This document shows, piece by piece, positions 38,626 to 46,640 of a DNA stretch of 64,000 nucleotides (within the stretch, counting starts at the first letter, position 1; the number at the start of each line of letters is the position of its first letter). The stretch spans positions 310,001 through 374,000 of the forward strand of contig NZ_CP098361.1 of assembly GCF_030388245.1 (NCBI RefSeq), given 5' to 3'. The notes under the pieces were generated by a model. The model was not told where the DNA came from and made no database searches. It saw only the letters and a program-made list of their open reading frames with translations. The DNA comes from Paracoccus sp. TOH. Lineage in GTDB: Bacteria; Pseudomonadota; Alphaproteobacteria; Rhodobacterales; Rhodobacteraceae. A program made the position numbers and the translations under genes.

Positions 38626-39633
38626 TCAGGTCAGCCCCTCGGCCCGGAACGCCGCACGCAGGTCGCTTTCGGGCCGGGCGCCGACATGGCTGATGACCTC
38701 GGCCGCCGCGACGCAACCCATGCGTCCCGCCGCCGCCAGATCGGCGCCGATCGCCAGGCCATAGATCAACCCGGCCGCGAACTGGTCGCCCGCGCCCGTC
38801 GCATCGACCGGGACGACCCGATGCACCGGCGCCGTCACCCGCTCGGCACCGCGGATCAGGATCGCATCCTCGCCCGAGCGGGTGCAGATCACCGTGCCGC
38901 AGTCGGCCGCGGCCTGCCGCAGCGCCTCCTCCAGATCCTCGACCTGATAGAGCGACTGCCATTCGTGGACATTGCCGATGACGTAATCCATCGGCCCGGC
39001 CACCAACCGGCGGAAATCGGCGCGGTGCCGGTCGACACAGAACGGGTCCGACAGTGCGATCCCCGCCTGCCCGCCCGCCTGGTGGCAGGCCCCCGCCGCC
39101 TTCAGGAAAGCCGCCTTGCCGGCATCCTTGTCGAAGAGATAGCCTTCCAGGAACAGCCAGCCGGCGCCGCTGAAGGTCGCCGGGTTCACGTCTTCCGGCC
39201 CCAACCCTGCCGAAATCCCCAGATAGGTGTTCATCGACCGCTCGCCGTCCGGCGTCACGAAGATGATCGAGCGCGAGGTGGGCGCCACCTCTCCCGCCAC
39301 CGGCGGATTGACGAAGACCGTGCCCTGCGCCTCGGTCTGCTCGGCATAGCTGAGCCCCAGCGGATCGCCGGCCACCTTGCCGATGAAGGCGGTGCGCAGC
39401 CCGAGCATTCCCAGCCCCGCCAGGGTGTTGGCTACCGAACCGCCCGGCACCAGCCGCGCCTTGCCGGCCTGCGGATCGGCCGATTGCGCCGCCATCAGGA
39501 ACTCGGACCGCTCGCGGTCGATCAGCTGCATGATACCCTTTTCCACCTCCAGCCGCGCCAAGGTGGCATCCGAGGTCGGCGCGATCACGTCCATGACGGC
39601 ATTGCCGATGCCGATCACATAGGGGGTGGTCAT
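38626..39633 (-). CDS. Adenosine kinase (PfkB family)
   Basis: A 335-residue PfkB sugar/nucleoside kinase. The N-terminal GIGNAVMDVIAP and GGSVANTLAGLGMLG form the substrate site; the signature PVDATGAGDQFAAGLIYGLA holds the catalytic aspartate and anion hole. The GNAVMDV start and overall pattern match bacterial adenosine kinases in this order rather than ribokinase or fructokinase, but the substrate is not proven. Its ATG overlaps the nth frame by ATGA: nth ends at 39630 and this gene starts at 39633 on the same strand, so nth is upstream. Confidence 0.88.
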   Translation of the reverse strand: MTTPYVIGIGNAVMDVIAPTSDATLARLEVEKGIMQLIDRERSEFLMAAQSADPQAGKARLVPGGSVANTLAGLGMLGLRTAFIGKVAGDPLGLSYAEQTEAQGTVFVNPPVAGEVAPTSRSIIFVTPDGERSMNTYLGISAGLGPEDVNPATFSGAGWLFLEGYLFDKDAGKAAFLKAAGACHQAGGQAGIALSDPFCVDRHRADFRRLVAGPMDYVIGNVHEWQSLYQVEDLEEALRQAAADCGTVICTRSGEDAILIRGAERVTAPVHRVVPVDATGAGDQFAAGLIYGLAIGADLAAAGRMGCVAAAEVISHVGARPESDLRAAFRAEGLT

Positions 39634-40298
39634 TCGGTCTTCTCCTCGTAGGGGCAGAGATCTTCGATGGGGCAGATCTTGCAGCGCGGGCGCTTGGCCT
39701 GGCAGATGTAGCGGCCGTGCAGGATCAGCCAGTGATGCGCGCTCTGCTGGAAGGGGACGGGGACGTTGTCCTCGACGGCGCGCTCGACCGCCTCGACGTC
39801 ACGGCCCGGCGCGATGCGGGTGCGATTGCCGACCCGGAAGATATGCGTGTCGACCGCCTGGGCCGGGAAATGAAAGACGCTGTTGAGCACGACATTCGCC
39901 GTCTTGCGTCCGACGCCAGGCAGGGTCATCAGCGCGGCGCGCGATTGCGGCACCTCGCCGCCATATTCCTCGACCAGCCGGCGGGAAAGGGCGATGACGT
40001 TCTTGGCCTTCTGGCGGTAAAGCCCGATGGTCTTGATCTCGTCGGTCAGGGCCTCGACGCCCAGTTCCAGCATCTCTTGCGGCGTGCTGACGCGCTGGAA
40101 AAGCCGCTTCGTCGCCTTGTTCACGCCGATATCGGTGGCCTGCGCGGACAGCGCCACCGCCACCAGCAGGGTGAAGGCATTGGTATATTCCAGTTCGGTC
40201 ACCGGATGCGGATTCGCCGCGCGGAACCGCGAAAAGATCTCGACCTGCGCCGCATAGGGCAGGGCCGGCGGAAGACGAGGGGAAGCGCTGCGTGCCAT
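39630..40298 (-). CDS. nth: Endonuclease III
   Basis: A 222-residue base-excision DNA glycosylase/AP lyase for oxidised pyrimidines. The helix-hairpin-helix MTLPGVGRKTANVVLNSVFH holds the catalytic lysine, AVDTHIFRVGNRTRIA the catalytic aspartate, and the C-terminal 4Fe-4S cluster is CQAKRPRCKICPIEDLC with C-X6-C-X2-C-X5-C spacing. The ATG at 40298 gives the normal length; frames reaching 40919 run antisense into ogt. It is translationally coupled to the adenosine kinase gene downstream. Confidence 0.97.
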   Translation of the reverse strand: MARSASPRLPPALPYAAQVEIFSRFRAANPHPVTELEYTNAFTLLVAVALSAQATDIGVNKATKRLFQRVSTPQEMLELGVEALTDEIKTIGLYRQKAKNVIALSRRLVEEYGGEVPQSRAALMTLPGVGRKTANVVLNSVFHFPAQAVDTHIFRVGNRTRIAPGRDVEAVERAVEDNVPVPFQQSAHHWLILHGRYICQAKRPRCKICPIEDLCPYEEKTE

Positions 40299-40400
40299 GG
40301 CCCCCCAGATGCCCCGCCCCGCCGCCATACGCAAGCATTCCTGCGTGGATTCGGCCCGCCGCCGCGCTACTCTGCCGCCAGCAACAGCAGCGAGGCCAAG

Positions 40401-40997
40401 ATGACACGGACGCTCTTTCTCCTTGCCCCGGCCGAACCGGGGCTGCGCGTCGCCATCACGACGCAACCGGCCGAGGATCTGGGCGCCGTGCTCTGTCGCG
40501 GGCGCTTCCCGACCCCTTTTGGCACGGCGATCGCCTATGGCGCGGGCGGCACGCTCTGGGCCCTGGGCTTCGCCGGTCCCACCCCCGAGGATCAGGTCGA
40601 GGCCGATCTGACCGCACGCTTTCCCCGCGCCAAGGTGGTCGAGGCGCCCGAGGCCCTGGCTCCGGCAATCCAGACGCTGCTGAGCGGTCGGGGCGAGATC
40701 GCCGTCCGGCTCGGCGGCACCGAGTTTCAGCTGCAGGTCTGGCGGGCGCTGACCCAGGTGCCGGCCGGACAGGTCATCAGCTATGCCATGCTGGCCGAGC
40801 GTATCGGCCGGCCCAAAGCCTTGCGCGCCGTCGGCACCGCGGTCGGGCAGAACCCGGTCTCCTGGGCGGTGCCCTGCCATCGCGTCACCCGCACCGGCGG
40901 CGCCATCGGCGGCTATCACTGGGGCGAGGCGGTCAAGCGCGCCCTGCTGACGCGCGAGGGCGCAAGCATCGCACCCCGCAGCATCGCCGCATTGTGA
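40401..40997 (+). CDS. ogt: Methylated-DNA--protein-cysteine S-methyltransferase
   Basis: A 198-residue suicide repair protein that takes the methyl group from O6-methylguanine. The C-terminal half has FQLQVWRALTQVPAGQVISY, the helix-turn-helix GRPKALRAVGTAVGQNP and the active site VPCHRVTRTGG with the acceptor Cys159. The N-terminal half (1-95) is the variable Ogt domain; there is no Ada methyl-phosphotriester domain. It diverges from nth, so two DNA repair genes share this gap. The ATG at 40401 follows GAGGCCAAG. Confidence 0.95.
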   Translation: MTRTLFLLAPAEPGLRVAITTQPAEDLGAVLCRGRFPTPFGTAIAYGAGGTLWALGFAGPTPEDQVEADLTARFPRAKVVEAPEALAPAIQTLLSGRGEIAVRLGGTEFQLQVWRALTQVPAGQVISYAMLAERIGRPKALRAVGTAVGQNPVSWAVPCHRVTRTGGAIGGYHWGEAVKRALLTREGASIAPRSIAAL

Positions 40998-41145
40998 GAG
41001 GCCGTCAGCAATTTTGCGCGCCTTTCTCTGGCCTTGCCGTGGAACTCATGCCAAGTTCCCGTTGTTTGGGCACCAGCAGCCGGACTCTCCGGCCAAGTCG
41101 TAAGGACAGGCGACGGTGGATCGCCCTGAAAAGAAAGGTGAAAAA

Positions 41146-41823
41146 ATGAAAACCCGTATTCCGCTGCTCATCGCCTCGGCCGGCGCCATCGCCCTGACCG
41201 CCTGCGCCCCCACCGATCCCTATGGCAACCCGACGACGGGCGGAACCCAGATGAACCGCGCCCAGCAGGGCGCCATCGCCGGCGCCGTGGTCGGCGGCAT
41301 CCTGGGCGCGACCCGCGACAAGGACAAGAACGATCAGGGCAAGGACGCGATCAAAGGCGCCATCGTCGGTGCGGCCGTTGGCGGCGTCGGCGGCGCCATC
41401 CTCGACCAGCAGCAGAAGGCGCTGCAGCAGTCGCTGAACAACCCCAACATCCGCGTGGTGAACCATGGCAGCTACCTGTCGGTGACCATGCCGGAATCGA
41501 CGCTGTTCGCCACCGAGTCGGCGGCTGTGGGCGCGCAGGGCCAGAACGACCTCTACATCATCGCCCGCAACCTCAACCAATATCCGAACAGCACCATCCA
41601 GGTGGTCGGCCATACCGACAGCACCGGCTCGGCCGCCTATAACCAGGACCTGTCCGAGCGCCGGGCGCGTTCGGTCGCGGGCATCCTGACCGCCGGCGGC
41701 GTGTCCTCGAACCGCGTCACCACCACCGGCCGCGGCTCGAGCCAGCCGGCCGCCTCGAACGACAGCGCGGCGGGTCGGGCGCAGAACCGCCGGGTGGAAA
41801 TCCTGATCATCCCGACCCGCTGA
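41146..41823 (+). CDS. OmpA family outer-membrane lipoprotein
   Basis: A 225-residue secreted protein. The signal peptide ends in the lipobox LTAC, giving Cys20 as the lipidated residue. Two glycine-zipper helices follow (AIAGAVVGGILGA; GAIVGAAVGGVGGAI), then an OmpA-type peptidoglycan-binding domain with GHTDSTGSAAYNQDLSERRA and GAGRAQNRRVE-like closing motif (SAAGRAQNRRVEILI). It would anchor the outer membrane to the wall, much like the YiaD/PAL group. The ATG at 41146 fits the signal peptide. A terminator follows. Confidence 0.93.
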   Translation: MKTRIPLLIASAGAIALTACAPTDPYGNPTTGGTQMNRAQQGAIAGAVVGGILGATRDKDKNDQGKDAIKGAIVGAAVGGVGGAILDQQQKALQQSLNNPNIRVVNHGSYLSVTMPESTLFATESAAVGAQGQNDLYIIARNLNQYPNSTIQVVGHTDSTGSAAYNQDLSERRARSVAGILTAGGVSSNRVTTTGRGSSQPAASNDSAAGRAQNRRVEILIIPTR

Positions 41824-41849
41824 CCGCGGCGGGCCGGAAACAGGCAGGG

Positions 41850-41877
41850 GGCTGGCGGCGCTGCCGCCGGCCTTTTT
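41850..41877 (+). terminator. Rho-independent terminator after the OmpA-like gene
   Basis: GGCTGGCGGC pairs with GCCGCCGGCC around GCT (one mismatch pair) and is followed by TTTTT, 27 bases after the stop codon. It is a canonical intrinsic terminator. Confidence 0.85.
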
Positions 41878-41978
41878 CATGCCCCGGCGCCGGAACCAAC
41901 GAGCGGCGGTCCCGGCAGCGGTGCCCTTAGCATTCAGAAAGCGGTGAAGGGCGACGACGCGGGGCCCGGACATGCAAG

Positions 41979-42008
41979 AAACCCCCGAGGCTTTTGCCAA
42001 GGGGGTTC
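41979..42008 (-). terminator. Terminator of the ATP synthase Fo operon
   Basis: On the minus strand AACCCCC and GGGGGTTT pair, with an inner GGC/GCC around AAAA, about 40 bases after the atpF stop codon, followed by CTTG. It is the likely end of the atpI-B-E-F'-F message. Confidence 0.7.
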
Positions 42009-42048
42009 CTCGTATCGCTGTCCCTTGTCGCGCCTTGTCGGCCCGTTT

Positions 42049-42603
42049 TCAGTTCAGGCGGCGCGCCACGTCGTCGATGGCCTTGTCGATGCCGGCTGCG
42101 CGCTGTTCGGCGGTGGCCTGCTTGCCCAGGATCTCGGTTGCGGCCGAGATCGCGGTCTGGATCGCCCGGTCGCGCACGGCGCGGACCGCATCGCCCTCGG
42201 CGCTGGCGATCTGCTCCTCGGCGGCTTTCAGCCGGCGTTCGATCGACAGTTGCAGCGCCTTCTTGGCCTTCTCGGCCTCCAGCACTGCCTCGCGCTTGGC
42301 ATTGGCGACGATCTCGTCGGCCTGGGTCTTGACCTCGCGCTGGCGCCGCTCGTAGCTCGCATAGATCTCCTGCGCTTCCTCGCGCAGGCGCCGGGCCTCG
42401 GCCAGATCGTTGCGGATGCCCTCGGCGCGCTTGTCCAGCAGGCCGCCGACGATCTGCGGCACCCGGAAATACACCAGGATGCCGACGAACAGCAGGAAGG
42501 CCAGCGTGACGATGAAATCGGTATTGCGCAGCGAGAAGAACGGACCCGAAGCCGCCAGGGCCGGGCTCGCCATCAGGGCGAAGAGAACGCTCAGACGCTT
42601 CAT
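42049..42603 (-). CDS. atpF: F-type ATP synthase subunit b
   Basis: A 184-residue peripheral-stalk subunit. A short cleavable-looking N-terminal hydrophobic stretch ([15 protein letters not shown]) precedes the membrane helix near residues 28-48 ([18 protein letters not shown]), and the rest is a long charged coiled coil ([20 protein letters not shown]). It forms a heterodimer with b' and connects Fo to F1. It is the last gene of the Fo operon and overlaps atpF' by ATGA. Confidence 0.95.
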   Translation of the reverse strand: MKRLSVLFALMASPALAASGPFFSLRNTDFIVTLAFLLFVGILVYFRVPQIVGGLLDKRAEGIRNDLAEARRLREEAQEIYASYERRQREVKTQADEIVANAKREAVLEAEKAKKALQLSIERRLKAAEEQIASAEGDAVRAVRDRAIQTAISAATEILGKQATAEQRAAGIDKAIDDVARRLN

Positions 42604-43262
42604 TGCAGCACCCCCTTCAGCCGCTGATCGACCGCTTCGCTGACCAGGTTCTGGTCGGCCGCGCCGCCGAAATTCTCTACCAGCGCCGCAGTCACGTCGC
42701 GGGCGACGGTGCGCGCATCCTCGACGGCCGAGGCGCGGATCTCGCCGATGCGCTTCTCGGACTCGGCCGAGCGGGCACCGATTTCCGCATCCGCATGGGC
42801 GATGGCCGCGTCGAGTTCCTTCTGCATCTCTGCCTTGTTGGCGGCGACGATCTTCTGGGCCTCGGCGCGGGCGTCGGCCAGCGCCTTGTCATAGGCGGCC
42901 TCGGCCTCCTTGGCCTTCTGCTTGAATTCCTCGGCAGCCATCAGATCGCCGGTAATGGCGCCCTGGCGGTCCGAGAGAACGCCGCTGATGCGCGGCAGCG
43001 CGATCCGCGACAACACCCAGTAGATCACGGCCAGAATGACCAGCAGCCAGAAGATCTGGTTGCCGAAGGTCGTGAAATCCAGTTGCGGCATGCCAGGGGC
43101 GCTGGCGGCATGGCCAGCCGCGCCATGGGCTGCATCCGCTGCACCGGCCACGGCATGGGCCGCATCGGCGCCATGTCCCGCCGCTTCGACGGATTCGGTG
43201 ATCACCACCGTTTCAGATTCTTCGACCACGACGGGCGCGGTCTGTTGCAACAGGCTGAACAT
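42600..43262 (-). CDS. atpG: F-type ATP synthase subunit b'
   Basis: A 220-residue b'-type stalk subunit, as in photosynthetic and related alphaproteobacteria. The membrane helix is [19 protein letters not shown] at about residues 72-90, followed by a coiled coil ([20 protein letters not shown]). Before the helix lies an unusual Ala/His-rich low-complexity stretch (residues about 28-58, [19 protein letters not shown]) that should sit on the periplasmic side. It is separated from atpE by a stem-loop and overlaps atpF. Also called atpX. Confidence 0.93.
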   Translation of the reverse strand: MFSLLQQTAPVVVEESETVVITESVEAAGHGADAAHAVAGAADAAHGAAGHAASAPGMPQLDFTTFGNQIFWLLVILAVIYWVLSRIALPRISGVLSDRQGAITGDLMAAEEFKQKAKEAEAAYDKALADARAEAQKIVAANKAEMQKELDAAIAHADAEIGARSAESEKRIGEIRASAVEDARTVARDVTAALVENFGGAADQNLVSEAVDQRLKGVLQ

Positions 43263-43292
43263 ATCCTACCCCATGCCGGTCGTTTCACAATC

Positions 43293-43319
43293 GGGTGGGC
43301 GCCCGGACGGCCCCCACCC
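43293..43319 (-). promoter_or_regulatory. Stem-loop between atpE and the b' gene
   Basis: GGGTGGG (43293-43299) and CCCACCC (43313-43319) form a perfect seven-base-pair stem in the 78-base gap after atpE. Such a structure could protect the atpE part of the message or reduce read-through, helping the many c subunits outnumber b and b'. This role is inferred. Confidence 0.5.
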
Positions 43320-43340
43320 AACCGCAAGGATGGCAAAGGA

Positions 43341-43574
43341 TCAGACTGCGAACAGCAGCAGCAGCGCGACCAGGAACGAGAAGATGCCCAGGGCTTCCGC
43401 GAAGGCCATGCCGATGAACAGCGTGGCGGTCTGCGAGGCGGCAGCCGACGGGTTGCGCAGCGCGCCCGCCAGGTAGTTGCCGGCAACGTTGCCCACCCCC
43501 ATGGCCGCACCGGCCATGCCGACGCAAGCCAGACCGGCGCCGAGATACTGTCCCAGTTGACCCAGATTTTCCAT
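43341..43574 (-). CDS. atpE: F-type ATP synthase subunit c
   Basis: A 77-residue proteolipid with two membrane helices joined by the polar loop ALRNPSAAA. The proton-binding glutamate is in [20 protein letters not shown] (residue 60 from the chosen start), and the helix-packing glycines are in [17 protein letters not shown]. Two ATGs are possible: 43580 has the GGAG only one or two bases away, whereas 43574 has it at seven, so I prefer 43574 (MENLGQLG). It has Glu, not Asp, and no sodium-binding residues are evident, so it should be proton-driven. Confidence 0.97.
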   Translation of the reverse strand: MENLGQLGQYLGAGLACVGMAGAAMGVGNVAGNYLAGALRNPSAAASQTATLFIGMAFAEALGIFSFLVALLLLFAV

Positions 43575-43629
43575 ATTCATGCTCCTTGAGGCTTTGGAAA
43601 GAGTTTCGATTTTAACCTTGCAGCCGGGC

Positions 43630-44382
43630 TCAGTGCGCCGGATGCAGCGCGTCCTTCAGATAGACGCAGGTCAGGATGGTGAAGACATAGGCCTGGATGA
43701 GGCACACCAGCACCTCGAGCCCGTACATGGCGGTGATGGCGACGATCGAGACCGGCGCGATCGCGGCAACAGCGGCAAAGGCGGCAAAGACCTTGATCAC
43801 CGCGTGGCCAGCCATGATGTTGCCGGCAAGTCGGATCGAGTGGCTGACCGGCCGCACGAAATACGAGATCAGTTCGATCACCGCCAGCACCGGGCGCAGC
43901 GCCAGCGGCGCCGAGCTGACCCAGAACAGCCCCAGGAAATGTGCGCCGTTCTTGACGAAGCCCAGCACGGTGACGCCGACGAAGACCAGCACCGCCAGCA
44001 CCGCAGTGACCGCGATATGCGAGGTCGGCGAGAAGCTTTTCGGCAGCAGGCCCAGGAAGTTGGCGAACAGGATGAAGCAGAACAGCGTCATCACATAGGG
44101 GAAGTATTTCAGCCCGTCCTTGCCGGTCACGTCCTCGACCATCTTGCGGACCATGCCGTAAAGCAACTCGGCGATGGACTGGACACGGTTGGGGACGATG
44201 GCCCGACCGCGGGTGCCGAAGACCAGAAGCGCGGTGATTGCCAGCGCCGCCAGCGCCATCCAAAGCGTCGCGTTGGTCGGCGTGTACCAGTTCACCGGCC
44301 CTTCGCCAAACAGCGGCTTAATGACGAACTGATCCATCGGATGGAAAACCAGACCACCTGCTTCTTCTTCTGCCATCGTCAT
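43630..44382 (-). CDS. atpB: F-type ATP synthase subunit a
   Basis: A 250-residue membrane subunit that forms the proton half-channels. The essential arginine is in [20 protein letters not shown] and the C-terminal [20 protein letters not shown] completes the signature; [17 protein letters not shown] is the earlier conserved helix. Five or six membrane segments are visible. The first ATG (44382) overlaps the atpI stop; a second ATG lies two codons in. It is followed by atpE. Confidence 0.96.
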   Translation of the reverse strand: MTMAEEEAGGLVFHPMDQFVIKPLFGEGPVNWYTPTNATLWMALAALAITALLVFGTRGRAIVPNRVQSIAELLYGMVRKMVEDVTGKDGLKYFPYVMTLFCFILFANFLGLLPKSFSPTSHIAVTAVLAVLVFVGVTVLGFVKNGAHFLGLFWVSSAPLALRPVLAVIELISYFVRPVSHSIRLAGNIMAGHAVIKVFAAFAAVAAIAPVSIVAITAMYGLEVLVCLIQAYVFTILTCVYLKDALHPAH

Positions 44383-44720
44383 TCACCCTTGTCGTCGCCG
44401 GGGCGCCCCGGTGCCTTGCCTATCTCGTTCGCGGTCCGCATCATGGTCTTGATACCGGCCATCAGGCCCAGCAACACGAAAACCACCATGAAGACCGGTC
44501 GCAGGCCGGTCAGATAGTCCAGCCCGAACCCGATCCCGAAGCCGAGGGCCAATCCTGCCACCAGCTCGGTCACCATGCGCCAGGCCATGTTGGCCTGGCT
44601 GAAATGCTCTTCCGCGCGCGAGGCCGGCGTGTCGGCTGCCTTCTCGCCCAACCGGGCCTCCAGCGCGCGCAACCGCTTCGCGTCCCGGGCCCGCGCGGCG
44701 TCATGGTCGTCCTCGGCCAC
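44379..44720 (-). CDS. atpI: ATP synthase assembly protein AtpI
   Basis: A 113-residue protein with a charged N-terminus ([20 protein letters not shown]) and two membrane helices ([37 protein letters not shown]). AtpI/UncI helps assemble the c-ring and may carry Mg2+. It starts with GTG at 44720. It is the first gene of the Fo operon, 30 bases after the probable -10. Confidence 0.93.
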   Translation of the reverse strand: MAEDDHDAARARDAKRLRALEARLGEKAADTPASRAEEHFSQANMAWRMVTELVAGLALGFGIGFGLDYLTGLRPVFMVVFVLLGLMAGIKTMMRTANEIGKAPGRPGDDKGE

Positions 44721-44749
44721 GGCTCACACCCCCGTTATCGGTTGGCGCG

Positions 44750-44778
44750 GTGATAGGGGCTTGCGCCAGCCGAGTCAA
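44750..44778 (-). promoter_or_regulatory. Sigma-70-type promoter of the ATP synthase Fo operon
   Basis: On the minus strand TTGACT (44773-44778) and TATCAC (44750-44755) are separated by exactly 17 bases, upstream of the atpI GTG at 44720. Box quality and spacing make this the clearest promoter in the window. Confidence 0.7.
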
Positions 44779-44907
44779 GCAAGGGGGTCTACCGTGTAAC
44801 CCGTTGTTTTTTCGATAGTCGCGGAAACGCCCGGCGTTGCGAAAACCCGGCCTTGCGGTCGACAGGGCATCCGCCGCATATTCAACCGCGAAGTTAAGCG
44901 AAAGCCG

Positions 44908-45264
44908 ATGACCGCGCAGCCACCCAGTCTCGACGCCATTTTCTCCGCCCTTGCCGATCCGACGCGGCGAACGATCCTCGGCATGCTGCTCGAGGACGAC
45001 ATGGCGGTGACGGATGTGGCGGCACCCTTCCAGGTAAGCCTGGCGGCGATCTCGAAGCATCTCGCGGTGCTCGCCGCCGCCGGGCTGATCCGGCAGGAGC
45101 GTCGCGGCCGCATCATCTGGTGCAAGCTCGAGCCCGACGGGCTGCGCAGCGCCTCTGTCTGGATGCAGGGCTTCGGACAGTTCGAGCCGGTGGACCTCGA
45201 CGATTTCGAACACTTCCTTCGCACCGCCCTGCCCCAGATCGGCAGCGCCCCCCCCGAAGATTGA
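44908..45264 (+). CDS. ArsR family transcriptional regulator
   Basis: A 118-residue winged-helix repressor: FSALADPTRRTILGMLLEDD, then APFQVSLAAISKHLAVLAAA (recognition helix) and RRGRIIWCKLEPDGL (wing). The ELCVC metal box is missing, so it is not a typical metal sensor and belongs to the SmtB-like group that senses other signals or redox state. It stands alone, divergent from atpI, and no target gene is obvious; the Hint gene downstream is 140 bases away. Confidence 0.9.
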   Translation: MTAQPPSLDAIFSALADPTRRTILGMLLEDDMAVTDVAAPFQVSLAAISKHLAVLAAAGLIRQERRGRIIWCKLEPDGLRSASVWMQGFGQFEPVDLDDFEHFLRTALPQIGSAPPED

Positions 45265-45356
45265 CATCTTAACCTGCAAATCGCTCATAAGTTGCGCCAT
45301 CGACACAGAAAACGCGAAATGAGACAGGCAAATTAATGTTTTGTTGATAGGCGTGC

Positions 45357-45393
45357 GATTGTGATCCTATCTGACACACAATCAATGATTGTG
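45357..45393. promoter_or_regulatory. Repeated GATTGTG/CACAATC arms before the Hint gene
   Basis: GATTGTG (45357-45363), CACAATC (45377-45383) and GATTGTG (45387-45393) alternate in orientation; the last two form the 15-base dyad ACAATCAATGATTGT just 12 bases before the ATG. The surrounding 45265-45404 gap is more AT-rich than its neighbours. A repressor site over the promoter or ribosome site is likely; the regulator is unknown. Confidence 0.45.
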
Positions 45394-45404
45394 CAGGTGG
45401 ATCC

Positions 45405-46580
45405 ATGGAATACCGGATCATGACGGCAACGTTCGACACCCAGGTTTACAACGATCCCTCCGCTGTCGGCTCGGACAAATACCTGCCCTTCCTGAACCGC
45501 AGCTCCATCCGGTTCGACGCGGCGCAGATGGGGGAGATCCGCATCGAGGATGACGACGCCCGCTTCGGTTATCTCTCGCGCGGCGGTTTCGGCAATTTCT
45601 ACGATGATCCCGGCAGCGACACCGGCCAGTCCCTGCTGGAAAGCGTCCGTTTCGGCCCATCGCACGCGCCGGATGATCTCGACCCGGGCCAACGCATATC
45701 CTTTCAGGACGCCGCCATCCTGCGCGATGCTGATGGCAACGAGTTCTACATCTCGTTCCCGACCCATGTGGATTACGCGCTCAGCGGCTATCCCATCGAA
45801 GCAGGCGGCCGGCACAGCGTCCTGATCGTGCCGAAGATCCGGCAGGATGCGGAGGGCCGCGACTACTGGCCGCAATTCCGTCAGGACGCAACCTACAGCT
45901 TCGTCGGCAGCTATAAGATCGGCTTCGGCCAGACCTCGATCGCCTATGACCAGACGGCAAAGGCGCCACCCTGCTTCACACCTGGCACACTGATCGCCAC
46001 CGCCCGAGGCGCCAGGCCGGTCGAGTCGCTTCTGCCGGGCGATGCCATCCTGACCCGCGATCACGGATATCGGCCGCTGCGCTGGATCGGCGGCGCGCAA
46101 CTGACGGCCGGGCAACTGGACCTGCAGCCCAACCTCCGGCCGATCCGGATCGGCCGAGGGGCGCTGGGGCCGGACCTGCCGGCACGCGATCTCCTTGTTT
46201 CGCCCCAGTATCGGGTGCTGATCCGCTCGCTCATCGCGCAACGCATGTTTGGCGCCCAGGAGGTCTTGCTTGCCGCCAAGCACCTGACCGCGCTGCCCGG
46301 CATCCGGGCTTTGGCGCCGGCCGGCGGGATCCGCTACCTGCACCTGCTCTTCGACCGGCATGAACTGCTGCTGTCCGAGGGCATCTGGACGGAATCGCTG
46401 CTGACCGGACCGCAGGCGCTGGCGGGGCTTTCCGCCGCCGCCCGCCGCGAGATCTTCACGCTGTTCCCCGATCTTGCCGGGGAAAGCCCCGCCGCCGCCC
46501 GCCTCCTGACCCGCGGACACGAGGCGCGCAGGCTGGTGCAGCGGCATCTGAAGAACGCCCGCGCTTTCCTGCCGACATGA
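45405..46580 (+). CDS. Hint-domain protein
   Basis: A 391-residue protein. Residues about 190-340 form a Hint (intein/hedgehog) domain of the Hint_2 type: PCFTPGTLIATARGARPVES begins with the catalytic cysteine, LLPGDAILTRDHGYRPLRWI and LLVSPQYRVLIRS follow, and HLLFDRHELLLSEGIWTES closes it. The N-terminal 180 residues are acidic with Asp/Gly-rich turns and resemble nothing I can name; the C-terminal 50 are basic. There is no signal peptide. Such proteins are common in Rhodobacteraceae; whether they self-cleave is not known. Confidence 0.82.
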   Translation: MEYRIMTATFDTQVYNDPSAVGSDKYLPFLNRSSIRFDAAQMGEIRIEDDDARFGYLSRGGFGNFYDDPGSDTGQSLLESVRFGPSHAPDDLDPGQRISFQDAAILRDADGNEFYISFPTHVDYALSGYPIEAGGRHSVLIVPKIRQDAEGRDYWPQFRQDATYSFVGSYKIGFGQTSIAYDQTAKAPPCFTPGTLIATARGARPVESLLPGDAILTRDHGYRPLRWIGGAQLTAGQLDLQPNLRPIRIGRGALGPDLPARDLLVSPQYRVLIRSLIAQRMFGAQEVLLAAKHLTALPGIRALAPAGGIRYLHLLFDRHELLLSEGIWTESLLTGPQALAGLSAAARREIFTLFPDLAGESPAAARLLTRGHEARRLVQRHLKNARAFLPT

Positions 46581-46596
46581 CGCCGGCCTGATATGC

Positions 46597-46621
46597 AAAA
46601 AAGGCCGGGCAATGCCCGGCC
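46597..46621 (-). terminator. Rho-independent terminator of the 5'-nucleotidase gene
   Basis: On the minus strand GGCCGGGC and GCCCGGCC pair around ATT and run into TTTTTT, 20 bases after the stop codon at 46641. The converging Hint gene ends just beyond, so this may stop both transcripts. Confidence 0.88.
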
Positions 46622-46640
46622 CCGCCCGCTTCCGACGATC

